DNA of 64,000 nt from Ezakiella massiliensis (GCF_900120165.1 NZ_LT635475.1:1364001-1428000); one strand, 5' to 3'; numbered from the stretch's first letter, positions 28,932 through 37,503 are shown. The notes: generated by a model not told the origin, from the sequence alone. Translations and numbers: made by a program.

Positions 28932-29007
28932 GCTGATGTAGCTCAATCGGTAGAGCAACTGACTTGTAATCAGTAGGTTGGGGGTTCAAGTCCTCTCATC
29001 AGCTCCA
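28932..29007 (+). tRNA. tRNA-Thr(TGT)
   Basis: Acceptor GCTGATG/CATCAGC, anticodon TGT in GACTTGTAATC, CCA encoded. Confidence 0.95.
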
Positions 29008-29045
29008 TTTTAAATAGCTCTATCATCGGTAGAGCTCTTATTTTA

Positions 29046-29131
29046 GGAGGAGTACCCAAGTTGGCCAAAGGGGACGGACTGTAAATCCGTTAGCTTAGCT
29101 TTCAGTGGTTCAAATCCACTCTCCTCCACCA
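29046..29131 (+). tRNA. tRNA-Tyr(GTA)
   Basis: Class II tRNA; acceptor GGAGGAG/CTCCTCC, anticodon GTA in GACTGTAAATC, CCA encoded. This is a plausible ligand of the tyrS T-box. Confidence 0.95.
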
Positions 29132-29135
29132 ATAT

Positions 29136-29212
29136 TGGGGTATAGCCAAGTCGGTAAGGCACCAGACTTTGACTCTGGCATTTCGTAGGTTCGAGTCCTG
29201 CTACCCCAGCCA
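29136..29212 (+). tRNA. tRNA-Gln(TTG)
   Basis: Acceptor TGGGGTA/TACCCCA, anticodon TTG in ACTTTGACT, CCA encoded. Confidence 0.95.
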
Positions 29213-29217
29213 TTTAT

Positions 29218-29306
29218 GGAGAGGTACCGAAGCGGTCATAACGGGGCGGTCTTGAAAACCGTTTGGGTGTAAGCCCGCGTGGGTTCGAATCCCACCCTCT
29301 CCGCCA
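29218..29306 (+). tRNA. tRNA-Ser(TGA)
   Basis: Class II tRNA; acceptor GGAGAGG/CCTCTCC, anticodon TGA in GTCTTGAAAAC, CCA encoded. Confidence 0.95.
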
Positions 29307-29345
29307 AATTAACATTAAAATCGATTTTATCGGTTAATTCTTTTG
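29307..29345 (+). terminator. possible terminator inside the tRNA cluster
   Basis: AATTAAC (29307-29313) pairs with GTTAATT (29333-29339) around an inner AAAATCGATTTT dyad; TTTT comes just after. Weak but well placed after tRNA-Ser(TGA). Confidence 0.4.
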
Positions 29346-29384
29346 ACATAAGTGTCGCAAGATTCACAAAATAATTTAAACCTT

Positions 29385-29479
29385 GGAGAAGTACTCAAGT
29401 CGGTTGAAGAGGTGCCCCTGCTAAGGGTATAGGTCGTGATTTTAGCGGCGCGAGGGTTCGAATCCCTCCTTCTCCGCCA
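29385..29479 (+). tRNA. tRNA-Ser(GCT)
   Basis: Class II tRNA with a long variable arm; acceptor GGAGAAG/CTTCTCC, anticodon GCT in CCTGCTAAGGG, CCA encoded. Confidence 0.95.
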
Positions 29480-29508
29480 TTTACAATTTAATATAAAAAT
29501 TAACACTT

Positions 29509-29584
29509 GCCCAGATAGCTCAGTCGGTAGAGCAGTAGACTGAAAATCTACGTGTCGCTGGTTCGATTCCGGCTCTGGGCACCA
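29509..29584 (+). tRNA. tRNA-Phe(GAA)
   Basis: Acceptor GCCCAGA/TCTGGGC, anticodon GAA in GACTGAAAATC, CCA encoded. Its last 14 bases are duplicated 180 bases downstream (29751-29764). Confidence 0.95.
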
Positions 29585-29902
29585 TTTATTTTTATCAAAA
29601 AATTTTATATATAGTAATTTAAATGCCTTCTCTGAAGCGACACGTAGTGTCGTGGTTTGGAGCAAACGAAGTGCAGCTCGCCCTAGAGCGCCGAGCAAGG
29701 CGAGGGAGGAGCGAGAGGGCTGCCTCGAAAGACGAAGTCCTGAGAGGATAGGCTCTGGGCACCATTTATTTTTATCAAAAAATTTTATATATAGTAATTT
29801 AAATGCCTTCTCTGAAGCGACACGTAGTGTCGTGGTTTGGAGCAAACGAAGTGCAGCTCGCCCTAGAGCGCCGAGGATTGCGAGGAAGAAGCGAAAGGCC
29901 TG
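29571..29902 (+). repeat. 180-bp duplication carrying the tRNA-Phe 3' end
   Basis: 29571-29694 is repeated exactly at 29751-29874, starting with GGCTCTGGGCACCA, the 3' end of tRNA-Phe. Homology continues more weakly for about 28 bases on each side's tail (29695-29722 with 29875-29902). Inside each copy are a CGACAC-GTA-GTGTCG hairpin and a CTCGCC...GGCGAG dyad. A third, shorter relative is at 30068-30106. Confidence 0.9.
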
Positions 29903-29904
29903 CC

Positions 29905-30032
29905 AATTTGTGGTTAAAATTGCGACTTTTTGCAGTGTTCGACATTTTGCTCATTCCGGTGTACACGCGAGTACACCTCACTCGTCAAAATGTCTCAGCC
30001 TACAAAAATTCATCAATTTTTCCTCACAAATT
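29905..30032 (+). repeat. structured palindromic repeat, copy A
   Basis: 128 bases closed by AATTTGTG/CACAAATT (29905-29912, 30025-30032). Nested stems follow: AAAATTG/CAATTTT (29916, 30014), TTTTTG/CAAAAA (29927, 30003), GACATTTTG/CAAAATGTC (29941, 29986) and GGTGTAC/GTACACC (29958, 29971). The unpaired strand GCAGTGTTCGAC (from 29932) is shared with copy B at 48075-48203. It begins exactly where homology between the two flanking 180-bp copies ends. Confidence 0.85.
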
Positions 30033-30067
30033 ATGTAGAATTATAAACATTGCATTTCAAATACGTA

Positions 30068-30106
30068 AGCTCTGAAGCAATCGCGTTTGTCGTGGTTTGG
30101 AGCGAA
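30068..30106 (+). repeat. third, partial copy of the tRNA-adjacent repeat
   Basis: GCTCTGAAGCAATCGCG then TTTGTCGTGGTTTGGAGCGAA matches 29631-29668 and 29811-29848 with changes mostly in the short hairpin. It lies after copy A of the structured repeat. Confidence 0.7.
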
Positions 30107-30164
30107 TATAATATCTAGAATAATTAAATATAAAAACAAACAAAGATTTTTTATTTAAACATGT

Positions 30165-30240
30165 AGGGGTATAGTTCAGTTGGTAGAACGTCGGTCTCCA
30201 AAACCGAATGTCGTGGGTTCGAGTCCTGCTACCCCTGCCA
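30165..30240 (+). tRNA. tRNA-Trp(CCA)
   Basis: Acceptor AGGGGTA/TACCCCT, anticodon CCA in GTCTCCAAAAC, CCA tail encoded. Confidence 0.95.
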
Positions 30241-30250
30241 TAATATATTG

Positions 30251-30326
30251 GGGCCTTTAGCTCAGCGGTTAGAGCGCCCGGCTCATAACCGGTCGGTCCT
30301 GGGTTCAAATCCCCGAAGGCCCACCA
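30251..30326 (+). tRNA. tRNA-Ile2(CAT), probable lysidine-modified
   Basis: Acceptor GGGCCTT/AAGGCCC, anticodon CAT in GGCTCATAACC. The TAGCTCAGCGGTTAGAGC D-arm and CTCATAACCGGTCGGTCC run resemble tRNA-Ile2 rather than tRNA-Met, where C34 is converted to lysidine by TilS. Identity is by resemblance. Confidence 0.75.
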
Positions 30327-30334
30327 TTTTATTT

Positions 30335-30358
30335 AAACACCTAGTGAGGTGTTTTTTT
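30335..30358 (+). terminator. terminator of the tRNA cluster
   Basis: AAACACCT/AGGTGTTT (30335-30342, 30347-30354), loop AGTG, then a T run. Confidence 0.85.
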
Positions 30359-30447
30359 AATAAGTAATTTGATTTTAATAAGAAGTTTGATTATGAAAAA
30401 CATTTTGAGTTTGAAAAGTGATTTGATTTTGAAAGGAGGATGCTTTT

Positions 30448-31005
30448 ATGAAATTTACAAATAAAAAATTTGAGTCTGAGAGATTAATTTTAAGGCCATG
30501 GACTATGGACGATGCGGAAGATTTTTTTGAATACGCAAGGGTTGAAGGCGTTGGCGAGATGGCTGGTTGGCCCCACCACGAGTCGATCGATCAAACCAAG
30601 GCTGTTATACAAATGTTTTTAAAGTCTGGCACGTGTTTTGCCATAGTTTATAAGGAGAATAACAAGGTCATTGGATCGATTGATCTTAGGGATGAAGCAA
30701 ATCCTTTGCCAGAAGATAAGGATAAGAGAAATGCCAATATGGGCTGCGTTTTATCCAAGGATTATTGGGGTCAAGGGTTAATGCCAGAAGCTGCCAAAAT
30801 TTTATTTGACTTTGTATTTGAAAATGACCTGGTTGATAACATATATGCAGGCTATTTTGATTACAATCTCCAATCTAAGCGCCTCCAAGAAAAACTAGGT
30901 CTTAAAAAAGTTGGGGAGGTTGATAAAAAGACTGCGACTGGAAAAGTCGAACACTTGATAGTTAATAGAATCTCAAAGGAAGAATGGCTTGGGATTTTGG
31001 ATTAA
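30448..31005 (+). CDS. GNAT acetyltransferase (RimJ/RimL-like)
   Basis: 185 residues. GNAT fold with the N-terminal ESERLILRPWTMDDAEDFFEYA start typical of the RimJ/RimL group, acetyl-CoA loop region YWGQGLMPEAAKILF near 110, and LQSKRLQEKLGLKKVG near 147. These enzymes acetylate protein N-termini or small amines. RBS AAAGGAGG. A paralogue at 49040-49522 shares the GVGEMAGW-x-HH motif. It is a single-gene unit after the tRNA terminator. Confidence 0.9.
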   Translation: MKFTNKKFESERLILRPWTMDDAEDFFEYARVEGVGEMAGWPHHESIDQTKAVIQMFLKSGTCFAIVYKENNKVIGSIDLRDEANPLPEDKDKRNANMGCVLSKDYWGQGLMPEAAKILFDFVFENDLVDNIYAGYFDYNLQSKRLQEKLGLKKVGEVDKKTATGKVEHLIVNRISKEEWLGILD

Positions 31006-31482
31006 TTTTGTCTTAAGTGAATTTTACAGGATTATACCTAGCTTATATTTAGAAAGGGATATTTAAAAGCTAGGGATCGGTATGGTCCAATAATCTTATT
31101 AGTTTTAAATTTTACAAGATTTCTGGTATAAAATTTATTTATTTTGTTCTGGAAGGTTTTTATCAAAGTAATTTATTTGTATTAGATTATCCAGAGATTT
31201 ATTTTGTGAATATATCTATTTAAGGATTGCCGGTAGGCAGTCCTTTTTTTGACTAAAGCAATATTATATGCTATTATAAATGTGTATGATTATTTTTTTA
31301 AATTTTTATTTGATATTGTAAAAATTATTAAGTTAAAAATAAGAAATAGAATTTATTTTATTGGAAACTCAATGGAATTCGTGCAAGTAACATTACTGAC
31401 AAGCAAGCGGAAGCGAAAAATTATTGATGAGCATATATAAACAATCTTAAATTAAAAGTATAATTATAAAAGAGGGGGGCTT
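31006..31482. other. non-coding gap with two hairpins
   Basis: No supported gene. CCTAGCTT (about 31048) pairs with AAGCTAGG (about 31067) around an AT-rich loop. A good terminator at 31223-31250 comes well after the acetyltransferase stop, so a transcript may run through about 220 bases of untranslated DNA. A 63-codon frame at 31249-31440 begins in the terminator T run and looks accidental. TATAAT at 31459-31464 precedes the ABC genes. Confidence 0.5.
31223..31250 (+). terminator. intrinsic terminator
   Basis: AGGATTGCC/GGCAGTCCT (31223-31231, 31236-31244) with one G-T pair, loop GGTA, then seven T. Confidence 0.82.
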
Positions 31483-33153
31483 ATGAAGGAGAAAACTTTT
31501 AGGATTTATAAATACATAATTTATGCCTTGCTGGGTCTATCGTCGATTTTGATGATTGGCTTTCGCAGGGACTTGATCGATGTTGGCATTGGCCAAGGGG
31601 CATTTTTTAGATATTTTATTCCCTTTATAATCGTCATCGGTCTTAGGCGGATTTTAATGATTGTCGACAGAAGAATGTCGAAGGTAAATTATAGCCTCCT
31701 CCAGACAAAAAATGAAGAGGACTTGATAGATAAGTGGACAAAAATTTCTATAGCCGATTTGGAAAATCCAGACAATAGAAATTTATATGACGGGTGTTTG
31801 TCCGAATCTTCTTACAAGGAAAAGCTGATAGACAGTCAGGCTTTGATGATAAAAAATCTTATAATTATACTTGGAACACTTTTTATTTTATTTACCTATA
31901 ATAATCTTTTTGCCATCCTGCTTTTAGCCCTAGTTGGCCTTTTAATAAGCATTGAAGGCTTTAGCCTTAGAAAAGCTGGGGATATCTGGATTTCTTATAG
32001 GTCTAATATGAGGAGGGCGAATTATTTTTCCAATGTCCTTATCAACAGCAAGTATTTAAGCGAGAGAAAAGTTTTTGCCACTAGCGAGTTTTTTAACCAA
32101 AAATTTTCTGATGAATTTTCCTCTGCATCCCAAACCAATAAGGCTCTGGGCCGGGGCCGTTTTATCAGAGATATGGCCTATGATTTGGGTTTTATCGGTC
32201 TGATTATTTTTTATGTACTTACCTTTGCCAGGCCAAATGCCCCAGGCTTTAGCTTAGGATTATTCACATCGCTTTTTTACCAGCTAATAAAGGTCAAGCT
32301 TACTGTAAGTGACTTAATTCTAAACTTTTTCTCCTACAAGTCAGCGAAAGTTGTAGAAAATAATTATATGAAATTTTTTGACTTATCAGAAGAAAAGACT
32401 GGGGACAAGCCTTTGGACACTATAAAATCCATAGAGTTTAAGGACGTCCACTTCACCTATCCTCATTCAGATAAGGAGGTTTTGTCAGGCCTTTCCTTTA
32501 AGTTAGACCAGGGGTCCTATGGGCTTGTAGGGGAAAATGGGTCTGGTAAGTCAACTATAACCAAGCTTATGATGGGCCTATATGAGGTCACTTCTGGTCA
32601 GATTTTGATAAATGGCTTGGACATTTCTTCTTATAAAAAATCTGATTTAAAAGACGCCATGGCCCTTGTCTTTCAAAGTTCTCACCATTACCCGGCCAGT
32701 CTCAAAGAAAATTTAGACTTTAAGGGTGGGCTAAAATACGATGAGGGCTTGGCGAAAGCTTTGGGCATAGACGAAATTATTTCCTCTTTGCCAAAGGGCA
32801 AGGACACGGACCTCTCTGCGATTTCCAAAGACGCCGTCAGCATGTCTGGTGGTCAGTGGCAAAGACTGGGCATTATGAGAGCTCTAAACAGAGACGCCAG
32901 CCTCTATATATTGGATGAGCCAAATGCCCTTTTGGATCCAATTTCTGAAGCGAAAATGTACGGTAAGTATTTGGAAATCTTGGAAGGAAAAATCTCCCTA
33001 CTCATATCTCACAGGCTGGGGGCGACCAAGCTTATGGATGAGATTATAGTATTGAAAGATGGCAAAATCTACGCCAAGGGAAGTCATGAGGACTTGATGA
33101 AAAGGCCTTATTACAGGGATTTATACAATACTCAAAAGGAGATGTACTTATGA
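31483..33153 (+). CDS. ABC exporter subunit 1 (membrane domain plus ATPase)
   Basis: 556 residues. N-terminal membrane domain with about 5-6 helices (about 10-300), then an ATPase: Walker A GENGSGKST near 350, signature MSGGQWQRLG near 459, Walker B LYILDEPNALLDP near 480, and the switch His in LLISHRLGAT. It pairs with the next gene, whose ATG lies inside its last codons (4-base overlap), so the two form a heterodimeric exporter. Cargo unknown: no peptide gene or modifying enzyme is next to it. RBS AGAGGGGGG. Confidence 0.9.
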   Translation: MKEKTFRIYKYIIYALLGLSSILMIGFRRDLIDVGIGQGAFFRYFIPFIIVIGLRRILMIVDRRMSKVNYSLLQTKNEEDLIDKWTKISIADLENPDNRNLYDGCLSESSYKEKLIDSQALMIKNLIIILGTLFILFTYNNLFAILLLALVGLLISIEGFSLRKAGDIWISYRSNMRRANYFSNVLINSKYLSERKVFATSEFFNQKFSDEFSSASQTNKALGRGRFIRDMAYDLGFIGLIIFYVLTFARPNAPGFSLGLFTSLFYQLIKVKLTVSDLILNFFSYKSAKVVENNYMKFFDLSEEKTGDKPLDTIKSIEFKDVHFTYPHSDKEVLSGLSFKLDQGSYGLVGENGSGKSTITKLMMGLYEVTSGQILINGLDISSYKKSDLKDAMALVFQSSHHYPASLKENLDFKGGLKYDEGLAKALGIDEIISSLPKGKDTDLSAISKDAVSMSGGQWQRLGIMRALNRDASLYILDEPNALLDPISEAKMYGKYLEILEGKISLLISHRLGATKLMDEIIVLKDGKIYAKGSHEDLMKRPYYRDLYNTQKEMYL

Positions 33154-34862
33154 AAAACGCAGGCAAATCTATTAAAATAATTTTAAAGGCTTCGCCCTAT
33201 GACTTTTTTATGATGGTAATTTCCTTGCTAATAAAATTTGCCGGGCCCATACTCTATACTTACTCCATGATGGAGCTTTTTAAGGAATTTCCAAAGATAA
33301 TAACAGGCCAAGCGGTCGATATTAAGCGGATATTAATCTTTGCCCTTGCCTTATTTATAGCTAGCTGGCACAATATTTTTTATATTCGCTTTTACTCAAC
33401 CTTTGTAAGCATGCCAAGGTTGGAGAGAAAATTAAAGATTCTAATCCACGACAAAGTCGCCAGGATTTCCAGTGAAAATCTCTTAAATCCCATGTCTGAT
33501 ATGAGGGCCCACAGGGCAATTTTTGCAGGAACCAATCTATTTCGACTGGCCCAAACCACTATGGAGCTCATTTTTACTTGCCTATCTGGCCTGTCACTTG
33601 TATTTATCTTGACCTCTATAAATATTTATATAGGCTTAGGGCTTGTGATCGCACTTGTGCCAACTGTAATTTCCCAGGTCTACGAGACCAAGCTTAAGGT
33701 GAAAAATCGGGATAGAAAGCTAGAGATTTCCAGGATAAAAAAACTTGACCATGAGGCCATAAGTGGAAACCCGCAATTTATTGAGTCCAGGACCAACTAT
33801 GCCGATGAATTTTTCTTGGATAAATACCGAGACCAAGGTCAGGCTTACAAGGACATGGTAAGAGATGAGGAGGCAGGTATATTTAAAATGTCCTTAGGGC
33901 TCTTTCCGTTAAACCTATATGCCGACGCCTCGGCCCTGGCTATAAATGCCTATTTGCTGGCCATTAGGAAAATTACTTTTGCAGGCTTTGGTGGATCATT
34001 GGCGGCTTTTAATAACTTAAAAGGTCAAGTCCTGGCTATTTTATCCCTGGTAAATTATGGCAGGCAGTTTGACGCCATGGTTCAGCCTTATTTTGAATTT
34101 ATGAATATGGGCGAGAGGCTTGGAAGTCTTGAAAAGCCAGATGGAGATATTGAATTTAAAAATATGTCCTTTAAATATCCCAATGCCAAGGACTATGCCC
34201 TCAAAAATATTAACCTTAGCATAAAGCCTGGCGAAAAAATTGCCATTGTCGGGATAAATGGGTCGGGCAAGACCACTTTGGTCCGCCTTTTAACGGGTGA
34301 ACTCCTGCCCACCGAGGGCCAGGTGACTTATGCTGGTAGGTCTACAAGGGATATTAGAGAAAGAGATATGTATGATGGCACCAGCCAAGTCAATCAGTTT
34401 TTTGCGTCCTATGCCATGACTCTAAGGGAAAATATAGCCTTTGACACAGAGATTATATATAGTGAAAGAAAAATAAGAGAATTTTTAAAAGATGACAATT
34501 TATCTATGGATGATCAGATGACTAGAGATTTTGGCGGCCGAGAAATGTCCGGAGGCCAGTGGCAGAGACTGGCGATCTTACGTGCCTTTAACAAGCCAGC
34601 TGACCTAATAACCTTGGACGAACCCACATCAGCTATTGATCCCATAAATGAAAAAGAAATTTACGATTTCTTCTATGAAAATTCCAAAGATAAGACAGAA
34701 GTTATAGTCACCCACAGGCTGGGAGCTATAAAATATGTGGATAGGATTATAGTTATGAGAGATGGAGAAATTGTAGAGGACGGAGACTTTGATAGCTTGA
34801 TTAAAAGCAATGGAGATTTTGCCAAGATCTATGGGTCGCAGGTCGAGATGTTTGCTGAATAA
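33150..34862 (+). CDS. ABC exporter subunit 2 (membrane domain plus ATPase)
   Basis: 570 residues. Membrane domain (about 15-310) followed by an ATPase with Walker A GINGSGKTT near 370, signature MSGGQWQRLAI near 466, Walker B ITLDEPTSAIDP and switch His VIVTHRLGAI. Both subunits keep the catalytic Glu and His, so both sites could be active. A degenerate second site is common in heterodimeric exporters but is not seen here. No clear terminator follows; the next 500 bases are very AT-rich. Confidence 0.9.
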   Translation: MKNAGKSIKIILKASPYDFFMMVISLLIKFAGPILYTYSMMELFKEFPKIITGQAVDIKRILIFALALFIASWHNIFYIRFYSTFVSMPRLERKLKILIHDKVARISSENLLNPMSDMRAHRAIFAGTNLFRLAQTTMELIFTCLSGLSLVFILTSINIYIGLGLVIALVPTVISQVYETKLKVKNRDRKLEISRIKKLDHEAISGNPQFIESRTNYADEFFLDKYRDQGQAYKDMVRDEEAGIFKMSLGLFPLNLYADASALAINAYLLAIRKITFAGFGGSLAAFNNLKGQVLAILSLVNYGRQFDAMVQPYFEFMNMGERLGSLEKPDGDIEFKNMSFKYPNAKDYALKNINLSIKPGEKIAIVGINGSGKTTLVRLLTGELLPTEGQVTYAGRSTRDIRERDMYDGTSQVNQFFASYAMTLRENIAFDTEIIYSERKIREFLKDDNLSMDDQMTRDFGGREMSGGQWQRLAILRAFNKPADLITLDEPTSAIDPINEKEIYDFFYENSKDKTEVIVTHRLGAIKYVDRIIVMRDGEIVEDGDFDSLIKSNGDFAKIYGSQVEMFAE

Positions 34863-35433
34863 AAATGCAAATGCATATGAAGCAAATATTGCCAGTATTT
34901 AGATTTTTTTATTAATCTAGGAAAAAATCTGTTTACAAAAATTTATTGAAAAAATTTTAAAAGACAAAGATATTTTGCTTAGGAAAAATTATTAAAATAT
35001 AATCCTTACAAAAAATAATAATATCCAAGCAAAAAGGAATTTATGATAGACCTTAGTGTATTGCCTTTTTATTTACGTAGCTGGATTTAAAGGGGCAGCA
35101 CAGTGTCTTTTTTGTAAAAAAATATGCAGAATATAAATTAATAAATTTTAAAACTATTTATTAATTACAGGTTTTTCTAAATATTTTTTATAACAAATTT
35201 TGTAATTTCTCTTGCGAAAACTTTCTGCGTGTTTTTTATTATGAAGTTTTATGATTTAAAAAATTAGTTTATATAAAAATTCATTTGTAATTTAAAATAT
35301 TTATATGTATTTAAAAATTAAAAGTTATAAACTCCTTACTTTTAAAATTAACACTTTCTCCTTCAAGCAGATGTGACTTGAATCACTTTTATTACAATAT
35401 TTGCTTTTTTATTGGCATGTCAAGGGAAAAGTA
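34863..35433. other. AT-rich gap upstream of the iron island
   Basis: About 570 bases of extreme AT content between the ABC exporter and the FTR1 promoter. No gene, repeat or convincing hairpin with T run is visible; TAGATT/AATCTA near 34902-34920 is a weak candidate. Confidence 0.5.
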
Positions 35434-35462
35434 TTGACTTTAAAATCATTGAAGAGTATAAT
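35434..35462 (+). promoter_or_regulatory. promoter of the FTR1-P19 iron operon
   Basis: TTGACT (35434-35439), 17-base spacer, TATAAT (35457-35462). The leader of about 80 bases contains GGCAA-TTGTAT-TTGCC (35508-35523), a short dyad just before the RBS that might be an operator or hairpin. No clear Fur box is recognised. Confidence 0.8.
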
Positions 35463-35547
35463 GTTAGCAACAGCTAATTTAAAGAATAGCTGCTTATTGT
35501 TTTTTAATGGCAATTGTATTTGCCAAATATTTTTGAAAGGAGGAACT

Positions 35548-36807
35548 ATGAAAAAATTAACCATTTTTTTGGTGATATCATTAGTTTTTCTAATGTCCAT
35601 TACATCTGTCTTTGCAACTAAAAAATACAAGGACTGGGAAGATGTAAGCAAGGACATGGAAGTGATTTTAAGGGATGCCGTTAAAATTTATGAAGCTGGT
35701 GGCCCAGATGCTGGTAAAAAAGGCTATGACAAAATCAACGAAGCCTATTTCAAATTTTATGAAAAGTTAGGTTTTGAAAAAATTGTTATGTCACAAATTT
35801 CCGGCAAACGTGGTTCAACAGTTGAAAACCAATTTTATTTGGCAAGAAAATCCATGCGTCTAAACGAAGATATCGATGTTGTCAAAGATGAAGTTGAGGT
35901 ATTGATTAGATACCTACACGAAGATGCTAAGACTTTAGACAAAATGAGAGGCAAGAACACATCTGGCTGGGGAGTTTTCTTCAGTGTACTTGGTCTAACC
36001 TTAAGGGAAGGTCTTGAAGCAATTCTGATTGTTGCAGCCCTTGTTGCATACCTTACAAAGACAAATAATTTGAAATATGTAAAAGGTGTTTATGTCGGTG
36101 CATTTTTAGGTATTGTGGCATCAATAATTCTTGCAATTATATTTAATATCATCGCTAAAAAATTCGGTGCTGACAGCAGCGGTATGGGTAAAGAAATTTT
36201 TGAAGGATGCGGAATGTTCTTGGCAGTTATTGTTTTGTTCTACGTATCCAACTGGATGTTATCAAAATCCGAAGTGGAAGTTTGGAACCATTACATCCAA
36301 TCAAAAGTTGAAAGCTCAATTACAAAAGGCAGTGCAATGGCTTTGGTATTTAGCTCTTTCTTGGCAGTTGCCCGTGAAGGTGCAGAATTGATTATTTTCT
36401 TCCAAGGTATGAGAGAAAACATTTCCAATAACCCAACTTATATGTGGGGCGGTTTGGCTTGTGCAATAGTTGTACTTGCAATTGTCTATGTACTAATTAC
36501 AAAGATGAGTGTAAGACTCCCATTAAAACCCTTCTTCACCTTTACTTCAATACTGATGTTTGTACTTTGTATTTCATTCATCGGAAAGGGTGTTTATGAA
36601 TTCCAAGAAGCTGATCTTATTGGCAGAACAACAATTCCATGGATGAATGGATTTACAATCGAGATTTTAGGAATTTATGATAGGGTTGAAACCTTGTTAC
36701 CGCAAGTTATTTTATTAATAATAACTATTATAACAGTTATTGTCCAAACTAGACGTAACAGAATTAAAAGAGCAGAACTCGAAAGAGATTATGCAAATAA
36801 GAACTAA
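35548..36807 (+). CDS. FTR1-family iron permease
   Basis: 419 residues. The start at 35548 is supported by GAAAGGAGG and by a signal peptide (MKKLTIFLVISLVFLMSITSVFA); an upstream in-frame start at 35401 is rejected. About 130 extracytoplasmic residues precede about 7 membrane helices. Two REGxE iron motifs are present, LREGLEAIL near 152 and AREGAELI near 277, the pair found in FTR1/EfeU-type permeases. Partner genes downstream (P19, DUF2318, ABC) match the Campylobacter jejuni Cj1658-Cj1663 type iron system. Confidence 0.93.
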   Translation: MKKLTIFLVISLVFLMSITSVFATKKYKDWEDVSKDMEVILRDAVKIYEAGGPDAGKKGYDKINEAYFKFYEKLGFEKIVMSQISGKRGSTVENQFYLARKSMRLNEDIDVVKDEVEVLIRYLHEDAKTLDKMRGKNTSGWGVFFSVLGLTLREGLEAILIVAALVAYLTKTNNLKYVKGVYVGAFLGIVASIILAIIFNIIAKKFGADSSGMGKEIFEGCGMFLAVIVLFYVSNWMLSKSEVEVWNHYIQSKVESSITKGSAMALVFSSFLAVAREGAELIIFFQGMRENISNNPTYMWGGLACAIVVLAIVYVLITKMSVRLPLKPFFTFTSILMFVLCISFIGKGVYEFQEADLIGRTTIPWMNGFTIEILGIYDRVETLLPQVILLIITIITVIVQTRRNRIKRAELERDYANKN

Positions 36808-36820
36808 TAGGAGGTTTATT

Positions 36821-37474
36821 ATGAGTTCAAAAGTTAAAAAATTATTTGTATTAGTAGTTGCATCCATGATGCTTGTAACCTACGGATGCAGCCAGTCATC
36901 AAAACCAGCTGATGATAAAACAGCTAAGGTTGAAGACAAAAAGACTGAAGACACAAAGGCTGAAGACAAAAAAGATGTTGCAGCTCCTGGTGAAGATGCA
37001 GGATTTGAAGAATTCCCAATTGGTGATGAACAAGAATCAGGTCCTCTAGCAGTTTCAGGTGTTTACTTCCAACCAGTAGACATGGAACCAGCTGGCAATT
37101 CATTGTCAAAAGAAGAAGCTGACTGCCACATCGAAGCTGACATTACAGCAACAGATGAAGGTGCAACACTTGGTTATGGTGTAGGCGACTTTGTTCCTTG
37201 GTTAAATGTTAAAGCCTATATTCAAAAGAAGGGCTCAGACAAGGTTCAAGAAATTGCTTTCATGCCAATGAACGCATCAGACGGTCCACACTACGGTGCA
37301 AACATTAAATTTGAAGAAGGTCTCGGAACATACAATGTTAAATTCGAAATCTCTGCTCCAGGAAACGACTATCTCTTACACGTTGACAAAGAAACAGGTG
37401 TAACAGGAAGATTCTGGACAGAACCAATTATCATTGAATGGTCAGAATTTGAATGGACTGGTCCAAAGTGGTAA
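36821..37474 (+). CDS. P19/Tp34-family iron-binding lipoprotein
   Basis: 217 residues. The start at 36821 follows TAGGAGG and gives a lipoprotein signal (VTYGC, Cys23) rather than the longer frame from 36740. After a charged linker rich in K, D, T and E (about 25-60) comes the Tp34/P19 domain with VYFQPVDMEP, CHIEADI and MPMNASDGPHYG near 150; the Met and His residues of these motifs bind metal in P19. It should capture iron outside the membrane and pass it to FTR1. RBS and spacing show an operon. Confidence 0.92.
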   Translation: MSSKVKKLFVLVVASMMLVTYGCSQSSKPADDKTAKVEDKKTEDTKAEDKKDVAAPGEDAGFEEFPIGDEQESGPLAVSGVYFQPVDMEPAGNSLSKEEADCHIEADITATDEGATLGYGVGDFVPWLNVKAYIQKKGSDKVQEIAFMPMNASDGPHYGANIKFEEGLGTYNVKFEISAPGNDYLLHVDKETGVTGRFWTEPIIIEWSEFEWTGPKW

Positions 37475-37480
37475 AAGATT

Positions 37481-37503
37481 GGAAATGGCTTCGCGCCATT
37501 TCC
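37481..37503 (+). promoter_or_regulatory. intercistronic hairpin between P19 and DUF2318 genes
   Basis: GGAAATGGC/GCCATTTCC, a perfect 9-bp stem with loop TTCGC and no T run. It probably protects or processes the highly expressed P19 message rather than ending it. Confidence 0.6.

Noticed and set aside
29571..29764. Phage or island attachment site at tRNA-Phe
   Set aside because: The tRNA-end copies are only 180 bases apart and no integrase or mobile gene lies between; it is better described as a local duplication.
29327..29845. 172-codon minus-strand frame across the tRNA-Ser/Phe genes and repeat
   Set aside because: It is an antisense reading of tRNA genes (the RRRRDSNPR and ESNQRHVDF type peptides are well-known tRNA artefacts) and of the duplicated repeat.
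30251..30326. tRNA-Met for the second CAT anticodon tRNA
   Set aside because: Acceptor and arm sequences look like tRNA-Ile2; the elongator Met tRNA is already at 28496-28572.
31249..31440. 63-codon frame before the ABC exporter, considered as a cargo peptide
   Set aside because: It starts with TTG in the T run of a terminator, has no RBS and an AT-driven composition.
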